DNA from: Pseudomonas lopnurensis
Lineage (GTDB): Bacteria > Pseudomonadota > Gammaproteobacteria > Pseudomonadales > Pseudomonadaceae
DNA: 64,000 nucleotides
Assembly: GCF_015070855.1 (NCBI RefSeq)
Contig: NZ_JADDIX010000063.1
Coordinates: forward strand, 1 to 64,000
Direction: 5' to 3'
The position numbers and the translations under genes were made by a program. Shown piece by piece: positions 39,584-46,670 of the stretch (positions are counted from its first letter, which is position 1; the number at the start of each line of letters is the position of its first letter). The notes under the pieces were generated by a model. That model was not told the DNA's origin, made no database searches, and worked only from the letters and a program-made list of their open reading frames with translations.

Positions 39584-41161
39584 TTACGTCGCCGAATAGT
39601 GTCCATGTGTAATCAAATCATCTGCTACTTGGGACAACACCAGCGCTCTTGCATTGATAAAGTCCACGTAAGGCTTATCGCCTGACCAGAACTCACTTGG
39701 AATCAGGGACGATTTGAATACCATTTCCTTGATACCGCCATCGATGGTTTGAAAGTACTGATAAGGGTCATTATCAGAGATAGCCCGATTGTCGCTGGAG
39801 TTTAGGAGACAAATGTTTGCTATGACATTTGACTCATGAAATGGAATTCCGAGTCCATTTAGGAATGACTTCGGATAGATATGATGAAACTCTCGCGCAT
39901 TATATGATGCCAGCGCTTCGCCGAGATCAATATTTTGACCAGTAAGAAAGCTCTTCGGTTGGCATTGAGCGAGCAGGCAAATGGTAGCCTTAGCTGCAGT
40001 TGAGTTTATACGCCATGTTTTTTTGAAAATCGAAGGGTCTATTTTTGCATGCATCTCGTCAAAAACGTAATTCCCTTTGGCTAACTCACGCATTTTCTCT
40101 ATATCGACCATCACATAAGAGTTTGTTCCGGCCTTATACCTTTGAGTAAAAGAACAGTGCCAAAACCATTTCTTTAGACTTGCGACTTGCTTTGCGTTTG
40201 GCTTAAGGCAGTCGGAATAGAAGGAAACCAACGGCACGAGCATAATCGGAAAGGGAATAAATACGAAATTCTTAATATGCAGCTGCTTTTCCAAAAAATC
40301 TACGCAAGAGTAGATAGCTTGCTTCAGCTTAGACATGCTCTCAATTAAGACTTCCGCCTTTACATCTACCAATGCGTCTGCATCGATTTTATTGATTGCG
40401 ATTGTTGCAAGGCACCGCATCAAAAGTGTTTCTTCTACTTGGTCAAACCCTTTGTCAGAAAGACTATCCAAGAGCCGCTCTATTTCATTTCTTAAGTCGA
40501 ACTGCTCGGACCATGTCCACGCCGCCAGCAGCTCCAAGGTGCTGAGGCTCGTTCCAGAAGAATTGATCCGTTGAAAGACCCTGCATACCTCTTGATTGGA
40601 TCGATCCTTGATTGTGACGACCGGAAATTCATAATCTTTAAATCGCTCCGTCAGGTCCGCAATAATCTTCTTTTCGTCGTCAGGAAAACGCGCCAGTTCT
40701 GGCAGCAACTTTGTTGTATCAAGTATGGTCCTAAGATTTATTGAGTTTTCTGGTGCTATAGAAGCATGCACAAACTCGTCAGTTGAAGGCACGAAGGAAA
40801 CATTAAACCTTGCCGCCAGCTCAGGATCTGTCGTTTCAGCGTCGGAATTGAATACGCCATATAGCGTTGTTAAGCGCTGCTGACCGTCGAGAACATAGTT
40901 TACCGGGAAATCTTCTGGAGTTTTTGGCAGTGCAAACCCTCCAACATCTCTCTCGTGCTTCAGCTCTTCCTTTGTTGACCACAACAACAAGGACCCTACC
41001 GGATATCCGTTATAAATTGAGTCTAGAAGACTCATTATTTGCTCGTCACCCCAGACATATTCACGCTGAAAAACAGGAATCTTTATATTCCCTCTCGACA
41101 CGTCACTTAGCAGTGCAGACAATCTCGGATTTGTGGGGGTAATTTTATGTGTTCCTGCCAT
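39584..41161 (-). CDS. DUF262-HNH protein, probable defence nuclease (GmrSD/SspE-like)
   Basis: A 525-residue protein. The N-terminal DUF262 (ParB/Srx-like) domain has FQREYVWGDEQ, the NTP-hydrolysing motif DGQQRLTTL (residues 92-100) and FQRINSSGTSLS. The C-terminus has an HNH-type centre of DUF1524 type: REFHHIYPKSF (423-433) and ICLLNSSDNRAISDNDP. This combination occurs in type IV restriction enzymes of the GmrSD kind and in SspE. It lies in the accessory arm of the selC prophage wreck and has lower GC and different codon use from its surroundings, which points to acquisition. Target not known. Confidence 0.8.
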   Translation of the reverse strand: MAGTHKITPTNPRLSALLSDVSRGNIKIPVFQREYVWGDEQIMSLLDSIYNGYPVGSLLLWSTKEELKHERDVGGFALPKTPEDFPVNYVLDGQQRLTTLYGVFNSDAETTDPELAARFNVSFVPSTDEFVHASIAPENSINLRTILDTTKLLPELARFPDDEKKIIADLTERFKDYEFPVVTIKDRSNQEVCRVFQRINSSGTSLSTLELLAAWTWSEQFDLRNEIERLLDSLSDKGFDQVEETLLMRCLATIAINKIDADALVDVKAEVLIESMSKLKQAIYSCVDFLEKQLHIKNFVFIPFPIMLVPLVSFYSDCLKPNAKQVASLKKWFWHCSFTQRYKAGTNSYVMVDIEKMRELAKGNYVFDEMHAKIDPSIFKKTWRINSTAAKATICLLAQCQPKSFLTGQNIDLGEALASYNAREFHHIYPKSFLNGLGIPFHESNVIANICLLNSSDNRAISDNDPYQYFQTIDGGIKEMVFKSSLIPSEFWSGDKPYVDFINARALVLSQVADDLITHGHYSAT

Positions 41162-41211
41162 AACATATTCCTTGCCAGTCTAAGTGGGCCACTACGCTAA
41201 GTGACTCTAAT

Positions 41212-41763
41212 TTAATTCCGCAAACTCAAATCTACTTTCATCTTGCAACTTCTTCGCTCAATGCTGCCCTCGCCGCCTGGGCAGTAATCACTTATGCGAG
41301 GCTCTTTTCCTACAACTACAATTTCTTTTTGCCGGGTTGGGATCGCTACGGCCGGCTCCGGGGCGACCCGAGTAGCTGGAACGATATTGGTCGCGCCCTG
41401 GGGGACGTAGTTTTTGTCGTTGAATACGGTTTGCTTGGGTGGTGGTTCTGCCGTAGCGGCTTGGGGCTGGGGCGTTTGTGGCTGAGGCGTTGCACCTCTT
41501 GCGGCCACTTCCTCTACTACCCTGTCCCAATCCTTGGTCGCTGTCGGCTCTGCTCGCGTGATCTCGGCAACGGGGGTTGGCTTGGGTTGGACGCGCTTAT
41601 CGGCGATGCCCTGGACGGTGCCTTTGAGGAATGCCGAACTCATCATCTGTAGTGCGGCCAGCATGATCGCGGTGCCGATCAGCCCTGGTATCAGCCATGC
41701 TACGGCTCCCTTGCGCGGGCGCCTTCTGATGTAGTCCGGGGCGTCGTTCCATTTAGCCTTCAT
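41212..41763 (-). CDS. Single-pass membrane protein of the selC element
   Basis: 183 residues: a short basic N-terminus (WNDAPDYIRRRPRK), one membrane helix (VAWLIPGLIGTAIMLAALQM, about 21-40), then a P/Q/A-rich linker and a C-terminus with two cysteines (YCPGGEG...RSCKM). No function recognised. Its position next to the repressor in a prophage accessory arm suggests an element gene. A periplasmic tail with a disulfide is plausible. Confidence 0.65.
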   Translation of the reverse strand: MKAKWNDAPDYIRRRPRKGAVAWLIPGLIGTAIMLAALQMMSSAFLKGTVQGIADKRVQPKPTPVAEITRAEPTATKDWDRVVEEVAARGATPQPQTPQPQAATAEPPPKQTVFNDKNYVPQGATNIVPATRVAPEPAVAIPTRQKEIVVVGKEPRISDYCPGGEGSIERRSCKMKVDLSLRN

Positions 41764-41820
41764 ATCTCCCTCTCCCTGTCCTTCGGGCGTACCAGCGCCT
41801 AGTCACTTCCTTGGTGATCG

Positions 41821-42105
41821 CTATCCCGCGCTCTGACTGGTCAAGTTTCGGTTGGCCTCGTCGTATTCCGGGCTTCGGTGGCCATGCTCTGGCTCGATCC
41901 GGCCGCTAACGAGCCAAAGGGCGTACTCGGGAAACGAGTCAGCCAGGATGCCGATCTCCTCCGTACCAATGCGGATTTTCTCGCTGCTGATGTTGCGCCA
42001 GCGGTCGTAGTTCTTGCTGCCCTTCTCGCTCAGGCGCTCCGGGCCGACCACACGCATCAATCGAAGCGCTCTATCTCGGAACGAATCCATATAGGTAAAT
42101 TTCAT
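41821..42105 (-). CDS. Prophage repressor-like small DNA-binding protein
   Basis: A 94-residue protein (MKFTYMDSFRDRALRLMRVV). The segment RWRNISSEKIRIGTEEIGIL followed by FPEYALWLVSG matches, from memory, small HTH repressors of pseudomonad filamentous prophages and related elements. ATG 42105 abuts a perfect 14-bp inverted repeat (42108-42141) that is the natural operator. It diverges from the excisionase-like fossil as the Pf4 repressor does from xisF4. Confidence 0.6.
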   Translation of the reverse strand: MKFTYMDSFRDRALRLMRVVGPERLSEKGSKNYDRWRNISSEKIRIGTEEIGILADSFPEYALWLVSGRIEPEHGHRSPEYDEANRNLTSQSAG

Positions 42106-42107
42106 GC

Positions 42108-42141
42108 TGCGTAACATTTACGCAAGGGTAAATGTTACGCA
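42108..42141. promoter_or_regulatory. Perfect 14-bp inverted repeat, operator of the prophage switch
   Basis: TGCGTAACATTTAC and GTAAATGTTACGCA flank GCAAGG. It overlaps the start region of the repressor gene and precedes the excisionase-like fossil, the expected place for a lysogeny-control operator. The arms are too long for a simple terminator and no T-run follows. Confidence 0.72.
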
Positions 42142-42192
42142 GACAGCAGCATTACTAGTAAAGACCAACATAGTGCAACAAAGGCCAAGGAC

Positions 42193-42330
42193 ATGGAAGG
42201 AAACCTACCGCCGATAGACCTGCTCAACGCGCCCCCGATCAATGCCGTGGCGCCAGTTCGCCGACTGGATTCGCATGGGCGAAGAACGTGTGGGACTGGA
42301 TTCGCAACGGCTACATTCCACTTCGCCGCC
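42193..42330 (+). pseudogene. Excisionase-like gene fragment, frameshifted
   Basis: The frame opens with MEGNLPPIDLLNAPPINA, then continues in a second frame (PWRQFADWIRMGEE) and a third (VWDWIRNGYIPLRR), which together give the AlpA/XisF-like pattern WRQFADWI...VW-WI-NGY-P-RR of Pf-type excisionases. At least two frameshifts break it. It runs without a gap into integrase sequence, showing that a deletion removed everything between. Confidence 0.6.
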
Positions 42331-42635
42331 ATGGTGCCTTCAGCAAGTGTCGTGATCGATTCGATGAGGCTGTTTCGCGTGCGGGTCTTGGATTGCCTGC
42401 CGGACAGAAGTCGCATGTGCTACGGCACACCTTGCCTCCCACTTCATAGCAAACGGTGGCAATATCCTGACCTTGCAGAAGATCCTGGGTCATTCGTCCT
42501 TGGCGATGACGATGCGCTACGCGCACCTGTCACCCGATCATCTGCAAGACGTGTTAGCGTTCGGTCCTGCTAAGGATTTTCGACACTCCCGCCTCGGAGC
42601 AGCATTCGAGACAGGAAAATCCTTTGTAAATCAAT
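42331..42635 (+). pseudogene. Tyrosine integrase C-terminal fragment, frameshifted
   Basis: The sequence encodes FDEAVSRAGLGLPAGQ, SHVLRHT (box II arginine and histidine), then, after a one-base deletion in the following codon, ASHFIANGGNILTLQKILG, HSSLAMTMRYAHL (catalytic tyrosine) and DHLQDVLAFGPAK. The stop falls at 42633-42635, inside the att repeat three bases before selC. Box I and the N-terminus are missing. Typical of phage integrases that end at the att site. Confidence 0.85.
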
Positions 42636-42676
42636 AAGGAAGGCAATCGCAGCCGGTGCTGCGGCCGGGCTTCAAA
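42625..42676 (+). repeat. Right att copy overlapping the functional selC
   Basis: Perfect match to 39375-39426. It carries the end of the integrase frame, the selC leader and the tRNA 5' half through the anticodon loop. Integration therefore replaced the 5' half and the promoter region of selC with element DNA, restoring the tRNA. Confidence 0.9.
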
Positions 42677-42733
42677 CCCGGTTGGGGGCGGCAGCCGTTC
42701 CCGGGTGAGTTCGACTCTCACTGCCTTCCGCCA
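42638..42733 (+). tRNA. selC: tRNA-Sec (anticodon TCA)
   Basis: A 96-nt tRNA including encoded CCA. The acceptor stem GGAAGGCA pairs with TGCCTTCC, discriminator G and CCA follow; the anticodon loop is CTTCAAA with TCA at 42672-42674, flanked by GCCGGG and CCCGGT; the long variable arm is GGGGGCGGCAGCCGTTCCC and the T loop GTTCGACTC. This is the unusual long tRNA-Sec shape, and matches E. coli selC in architecture. It supplies the selenocysteine tRNA for the fdnG UGA. Confidence 0.96.
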
Positions 42734-42894
42734 AATTTCTCGAGAACGCCTCGCTGAACAGGGCTCGCTGTCATCTTTGCAAAGGTGCTCCAAGCCATGC
42801 AGGACCGTACCCAGCACGGGATAGCAATTACAAAAGAAGCAGCAGAACGCTGATTCCACCGCCCCGCTGTTCGACCTAGCCAAGACGTGTGAAC

Positions 42895-42911
42895 CGCATA
42901 GGACCTATGCG
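42895..42911. promoter_or_regulatory. 17-bp palindrome upstream of a small membrane protein gene
   Basis: CGCATAGG and CCTATGCG flank a single A, a perfect dyad 47 bp before the start of the 129-residue gene. It could be an operator; no binder is known. Confidence 0.4.
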
Positions 42912-42957
42912 AAAGGAAAGCAGGAGCAAGGCAACGGCATGCCTTGAAGGACAGAAC

Positions 42958-43347
42958 ATGATCGACCTGGGCGACCTTCGACCCGATCCAATCGAGATAC
43001 GGGAATACAAACGAACCCGCAAAACGCGCAGGCCACTGTTCAGCATCGGAACGGGCATTGTCCTGGCCGCCATCATCGGCGTCAGCGGTTTTTGGGGCGG
43101 AAAGATCGGCTACGAACTGTTCCACGAGTGGCGTGCAAAGCAAGCGATGCAAGAGCTGGCACAAGCCGCCCAGCGCCATGCACAAGCTCAGGCACAGCAA
43201 CGACGCCTGCAAGCACAACGAGCCGCACAGGCACGAAGGGACCAAGTGTGGAATTCAAGAGCATGCCGCTTCTGGTGGGAACGCGCACCGAATGATCCGC
43301 AAGTGATCGCCAAGGCTAGAACGATGCAGTCTTGCCAAATGCAATAG
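42958..43347 (+). CDS. Small membrane protein with coiled coil, accessory region
   Basis: 129 residues: a charged N-terminus with MIDLGDLRPDPIEIREYK, a membrane helix (FSIGTGIVLAAIIGVSGFWG, about 30-49), then a long A/Q/R-rich helix (residues 65-100) and a short C-terminus with cysteines. No family recognised. ATG 42958 follows GAAGGA. It lies directly downstream of selC in an accessory patch. Confidence 0.6.
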   Translation: MIDLGDLRPDPIEIREYKRTRKTRRPLFSIGTGIVLAAIIGVSGFWGGKIGYELFHEWRAKQAMQELAQAAQRHAQAQAQQRRLQAQRAAQARRDQVWNSRACRFWWERAPNDPQVIAKARTMQSCQMQ

Positions 43348-43498
43348 CGGCAAAAAAGTGTCGAAATCACTACGGACCAAAGCGGAGCAATGCAGCCAAG
43401 CTAGTGGACCGTCTTGGAAGTTCGTTTATTCATACGTTGCCTCGACTCGGGAGAAGCGCAAGAGCCTATCGAGCGTAAGAGCTTGGGGGCACCTAGTC

Positions 43499-43551
43499 CT
43501 TGCTGGCGATTCCGACCACCATCGCCGGATCGCCAGCAAGCTGGCTCCTAC
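43499..43551. repeat. REP element
   Basis: CTTGCTGGCGAT and ATCGCCAGCAAG form an inverted repeat, followed by GGCTCCTAC. The same family appears at 53931-54005. No coding. Confidence 0.75.
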
Positions 43552-43636
43552 AACATAATGCTCAGTGAGTTAACAAACTAACCAAACAGGCCACTAGAAA
43601 AGCCGAAGACGGCGTGTTATTGCAAGCCAAAGAAAC

Positions 43637-43662
43637 GAGTTCAACTCCACTGCTTTCCACCC
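43637..43662 (+). repeat. Degenerate copy of the selC 3' end (candidate att scar)
   Basis: GAGTTCAACTCC then ACTGCTTTCCACC match the last 27 bases of selC at about 22 positions with one gap; most differences are transitions. It lies between the downstream membrane-protein gene and the toxin fossil. Confidence 0.4.
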
Positions 43663-43675
43663 GCTTTTCTCCGGT

Positions 43676-43961
43676 TTAGTCCCGTAAGGGAGGCCACATC
43701 CTGGCCGTATGAACCAACGCCAGTACCCATACGGCGCTTTCTTCGATCTGATACGAGGCGATAGTTTTCGTGGGGAATCAGCGCTCGGGTGCCCGGTACG
43801 TTCCCGAGCTTGCCCATGTCGGGGGGAAATCCGCCAGTTTGGCGGCCACGTTGCCGAAGAGTTCATCCATGCGAGCGACGGCAAGGGGATGGTCGGTCGC
43901 GATGAAGTCCCATATATCCAGACGGTCCTGCTCGGCTTCGGGCGTCCCGATGCCCCTTCAT
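43676..43961 (-). pseudogene. ParE/RelE-type toxin, multiply frameshifted
   Basis: The order of frames spells a ParE-type toxin: TPEAEQDRLDIWDFIATDHP then DELFGNVAAKLADFP, DMGKLGNVPGTRALIPHENY and QIEESAVWVLALVHTARMWPP. Three breaks interrupt it: one extra base just after the ATG, a wrong length in a run of six C, and a missing pair of bases in the LVYQI codons. The ATG overlaps the antitoxin stop, the normal toxin-antitoxin arrangement. It cannot produce a full toxin. Confidence 0.83.
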
Positions 43962-44224
43962 TTGAGGCCCAGCACCTGGTCACGGCGGGCAGCGAATGTC
44001 GCTTCGACCTCTTCATTGGAGCGGCCACGCGCCGCCTCGACGGCAGCGCGACCAGCCTCAACCTTCCTGTGCAGGAAGTCGTCGTAATCCCTGACCTGCT
44101 GTTGCTGGCGGATGAAGTCGCGCATGACCTGGGAGGCCGGTCGGTGGACGGCTTCCGCCGCCGCCATGAAATCGGCGCGCAACTCAGGCTCCAGTTTCAA
44201 GTTAAAAACCGCTTCTTTGGCCAT
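43958..44224 (-). CDS. Ribbon-helix-helix antitoxin (RelB/ParD-like)
   Basis: An intact 88-residue protein: MAKEAVFNLKLEPELRADFM (strand and first helix) with RPASQVMRDFIRQQQQ (second helix) and a C-terminal toxin-binding tail. ATG 44224 follows CAGGAGG. Its partner toxin is broken, so the gene may persist as an anti-addiction or regulatory protein, or simply be decaying more slowly. Confidence 0.82.
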   Translation of the reverse strand: MAKEAVFNLKLEPELRADFMAAAEAVHRPASQVMRDFIRQQQQVRDYDDFLHRKVEAGRAAVEAARGRSNEEVEATFAARRDQVLGLK

Positions 44225-44424
44225 GGCGAAGCCTCCTGAACGTACTGATTTCGTACATACGATGTGTCCACATTTAGGCCTGGCATAGGCTTGAGGAAAC
44301 AGGCCCGATGAATGGCAAGTGTCGAAATCACTGTTCAGGAATGCCGGCACCAGAACGATGGACGCGAAGGCCGGCAGAATGACCCGCTTGGGCCAACGTA
44401 GGCCAACCAGGGGCAGACAAAAAC

Positions 44425-44451
44425 GAGTTCGACGCCCACAACCTCCCGCCA
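44425..44451 (+). repeat. Second degenerate copy of the selC 3' end
   Basis: GAGTTCGACGCCCACAACCT followed by CCCGCCA matches the last 27 bases of selC (including CCA) at 22 of 27 positions without gaps. It ends eight bases before the stop of the lipoyl-protein gene, at the border where accessory DNA gives way to chromosomal genes. Confidence 0.42.
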
Positions 44452-44458
44452 ACCCCGC

Positions 44459-44923
44459 TCACTTCCACTGCAACGCCTGTACATGGGCGTTCGCCGGATC
44501 GAAATTGTCCAGCCGCATGCGCTCGGCGATCGCCGCCAGGGCCGCTTCGCCCCGCGGGAATTCGTCGCGCGCCGCACTCCAGTCTTCCGGCTGCAGGCGC
44601 ACCATCCAGCCTTCGCCGTAGCAATCGCGATTGATCAGGGCCGGCTGCTCGAGCAGCACCTCGTTCACTGCCAGCAGCTCTCCGGCGAGCGGGCTGCGCG
44701 CCGAGGCGGCGGCCTTGGCGAATTCCACCACGCCGAAACTGCGCTCGCGCTCGATGCGCGTACCGACGCGCTTGGGCGTGAAGGCGAAGATCTGCCCGTA
44801 TAGCGCACAGCCGTAGGCGGTCAGCCCAAGGGTGACGCTGCCGTCGTGCTCCTCGCGCAACCACAGGCTGTGCTCCGGCGCGTAGCGCAGCGCGTCGGGG
44901 AACTCCAGGCCGTGCAGGATCAT
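44459..44923 (-). CDS. GcvH-like lipoyl-domain protein
   Basis: A 154-residue protein with the hammerhead lipoyl fold of glycine-cleavage H protein. The lipoylated lysine is predicted at 70 (GVVEFAKAAASARSPLAGE), and the later motif INRDCYGEGWMVRL is the H-protein signature. It has an extended C-terminus and lacks neighbouring gcvT or gcvP genes, so it is not the ordinary H protein. H-like proteins paired with DsrE-like sulfurtransferases occur in the sHdr sulfur-oxidation system (LbpA). Here the DsrE-like gene is immediately upstream, overlapping by the ATGA pattern, which supports a shared thiol or persulfide transfer role (inference). Confidence 0.84.
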   Translation of the reverse strand: MILHGLEFPDALRYAPEHSLWLREEHDGSVTLGLTAYGCALYGQIFAFTPKRVGTRIERERSFGVVEFAKAAASARSPLAGELLAVNEVLLEQPALINRDCYGEGWMVRLQPEDWSAARDEFPRGEAALAAIAERMRLDNFDPANAHVQALQWK

Positions 44924-45294
44924 AGGGTCAGGACTCGTTCGTATTCGAGGATCATCTGCGCCAGCTCGCCACCGCTGGAAATATCGTCCAGCTCGGCGAT
45001 CAGCATGTCGGCGTCGAGGTTCACGCCGGGTTGGCGGCACATCAGCAGGCGCGCACCGGCCTGTCTGGCATTGCGGATGAAATGCAGCAGCGGCTCGCCG
45101 TTTTCCACTGCGCGGAGTGACTCGGCCACTTCGCGGCGCGCCAGTTGCGTGCCTTCGCCGGTGAGGTAGAGGGTCACTTCGGCATCCATGCAGGCCAGCA
45201 ACGTGGCGATATGAAAGGGTGCCGCGCAGCGCGCCGGCGTGCTGGGGCCGCTGACCACCAGGATCAGCACGCGCTGTGGGGTTGGTTCTGTCAC
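44920..45294 (-). CDS. DsrE-like sulfur-carrier protein
   Basis: A 124-residue DsrE/DsrF-fold protein. The fold markers are VLILVVSGPSTPARC, LLACMDAEVTLYLTGEGTQL and the conserved active-site cysteine at about 86 (ARLLMCRQPGVNLDADML); extra cysteines are at 23 and 35. Such proteins carry persulfides between sulfurtransferases. GTG start at 45294 behind GGAG. First gene of a two-gene unit with the lipoyl protein. No tus or hdr genes are nearby. Confidence 0.82.
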   Translation of the reverse strand: MTEPTPQRVLILVVSGPSTPARCAAPFHIATLLACMDAEVTLYLTGEGTQLARREVAESLRAVENGEPLLHFIRNARQAGARLLMCRQPGVNLDADMLIAELDDISSGGELAQMILEYERVLTL

Positions 45295-45442
45295 GTGGAT
45301 TCTCCGTGAAAATCATGGATCGCCGCTACGTTGGCGCCCAGGCGATGCCATTTACTCATAGGAGGAAACTATCAATACAATAGCCTACAGTTTTCAAATT
45401 CATGGTCTAGGATTCCTACGATGAATTGAAAGGAGATCGAGC

Positions 45443-46624
45443 ATGTTGGCGACATTGCTACCGGCCCTTAAAGAACTTGCCTTGCCGCTGAAACTGCGTT
45501 TGTGGGATGGCAATGAAATCGACATCGGGCCCTCCCCCCATGTCACGCTAGTCATCAAGGACCCCAACCTGATAACCCAGCTGGCGCACCCCAGCCTGGA
45601 TCTGCTCGGCGCAGCCTACGTCGAAGGGCGGATCGACCTGCTGGGGCCTCTCGAAGAGGTCATCCGCATCGGTGACGAGATGAGTCGCGCGCTGGGCGAG
45701 GACAATTTCCCCCCGCCCGCGCGCGAAGCGCATGACAAGGCCACCGATGCCGAGGCGATCTCCTACCACTACGACCTGTCCAACGACTTCTACCGACTCT
45801 GGCTGGACCAGGACATGGTCTATTCCTGCGCCTACTTCGAAACCGGCCATGAGGCCCTCGATCAGGCGCAGCAGGCCAAGCTGCGCCTGATCTGCCGCAA
45901 GCTGCGGCTCAAGCCAGGCGACCGGTTGCTCGATGTCGGCTGCGGCTGGGGCGGGCTGGCGCGTTTTGCCGCACGCGAATTCGGCGCCGAGGTGTTCGGC
46001 ATCACCCTCAGCCGCGAGCAGCTGGCGCTGGGCCGCGAGCGCGTGGTCGCCGAGGGGCTGCAGGACCAGGTGCGGCTGGAGCTGATGGATTACCGCGACC
46101 TGCCGCAGGACGGCCGCTTCGACAAGGTGGTGAGCGTCGGCATGTTCGAACATGTCGGCCATGCCAACCTGCCGCTGTACTGCCAGCAGCTGTTCGGCGT
46201 GGTGCGCCCGGGCGGACTGGTGCTCAACCACGGCATCACCTCGCGGCATCTGGATGGCCGGCCGGTCGGCCATGGGGCGGGCGAGTTCATCGACCGCTAC
46301 GTATTCCCCCACGGCGAGCTACCGCATCTGGTGAAGATCAGCGCCTGCATCAGCGAGTCGGGGTTGGAAATCGTCGACGTGGAAAGCCTGCGCCTGCACT
46401 ACGCCCGCACGTTGCAGCTGTGGAGCGAACGCCTGGAGGCGCATCTGGAGCAGGCCCGGCAGTTGGTTCCCGAGCGCGCCTTGCGAATCTGGCGGGTGTA
46501 CCTGGCCGGCTGCGCCTATGGCTTCCGCCGCGACTGGATCGACCTGCACCAGGTCCTCGCCAGCAAACCGCTGCCGGACGGTTCCCACGAGCTGCCCTGG
46601 ACCCGCGCCGACCTGTATGGCTGA
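45443..46624 (+). CDS. cfa: Cyclopropane-fatty-acyl-phospholipid synthase
   Basis: A 393-residue SAM-dependent enzyme that methylenates unsaturated acyl chains in membrane phospholipids. The N-terminal lipid-binding part precedes a class I methyltransferase domain with LLDVGCGWGGLARFAAREFG, and catalytic signatures YSCAYFETG and FEHVGHANLPLYC. ATG 45443 follows AAAGGAG. Divergent from the DsrE-like gene. Confidence 0.94.
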   Translation: MLATLLPALKELALPLKLRLWDGNEIDIGPSPHVTLVIKDPNLITQLAHPSLDLLGAAYVEGRIDLLGPLEEVIRIGDEMSRALGEDNFPPPAREAHDKATDAEAISYHYDLSNDFYRLWLDQDMVYSCAYFETGHEALDQAQQAKLRLICRKLRLKPGDRLLDVGCGWGGLARFAAREFGAEVFGITLSREQLALGRERVVAEGLQDQVRLELMDYRDLPQDGRFDKVVSVGMFEHVGHANLPLYCQQLFGVVRPGGLVLNHGITSRHLDGRPVGHGAGEFIDRYVFPHGELPHLVKISACISESGLEIVDVESLRLHYARTLQLWSERLEAHLEQARQLVPERALRIWRVYLAGCAYGFRRDWIDLHQVLASKPLPDGSHELPWTRADLYG

Positions 46625-46630
46625 ACCCGG

Positions 46631-46665
46631 CGGGCCCCGCGCCGGCGAGTGCGCTACGGGGCCCG
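46631..46665. terminator. GC-rich hairpin between convergent cfa and USP genes
   Basis: CGGGCCCCG and CGGGGCCCG form a nine-base stem with a 17-base loop, placed between the two stop codons. No T-run is present, so it is a weak or bidirectional terminator at best. Confidence 0.5.
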
Positions 46666-46670
46666 ATCGT

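Noticed and set aside
44459-44923. gcvH of the glycine cleavage system
   Set aside because: No gcvT or gcvP nearby, an extended C-terminus, and translational coupling to a DsrE-like gene argue for a different role, though the fold is the same.
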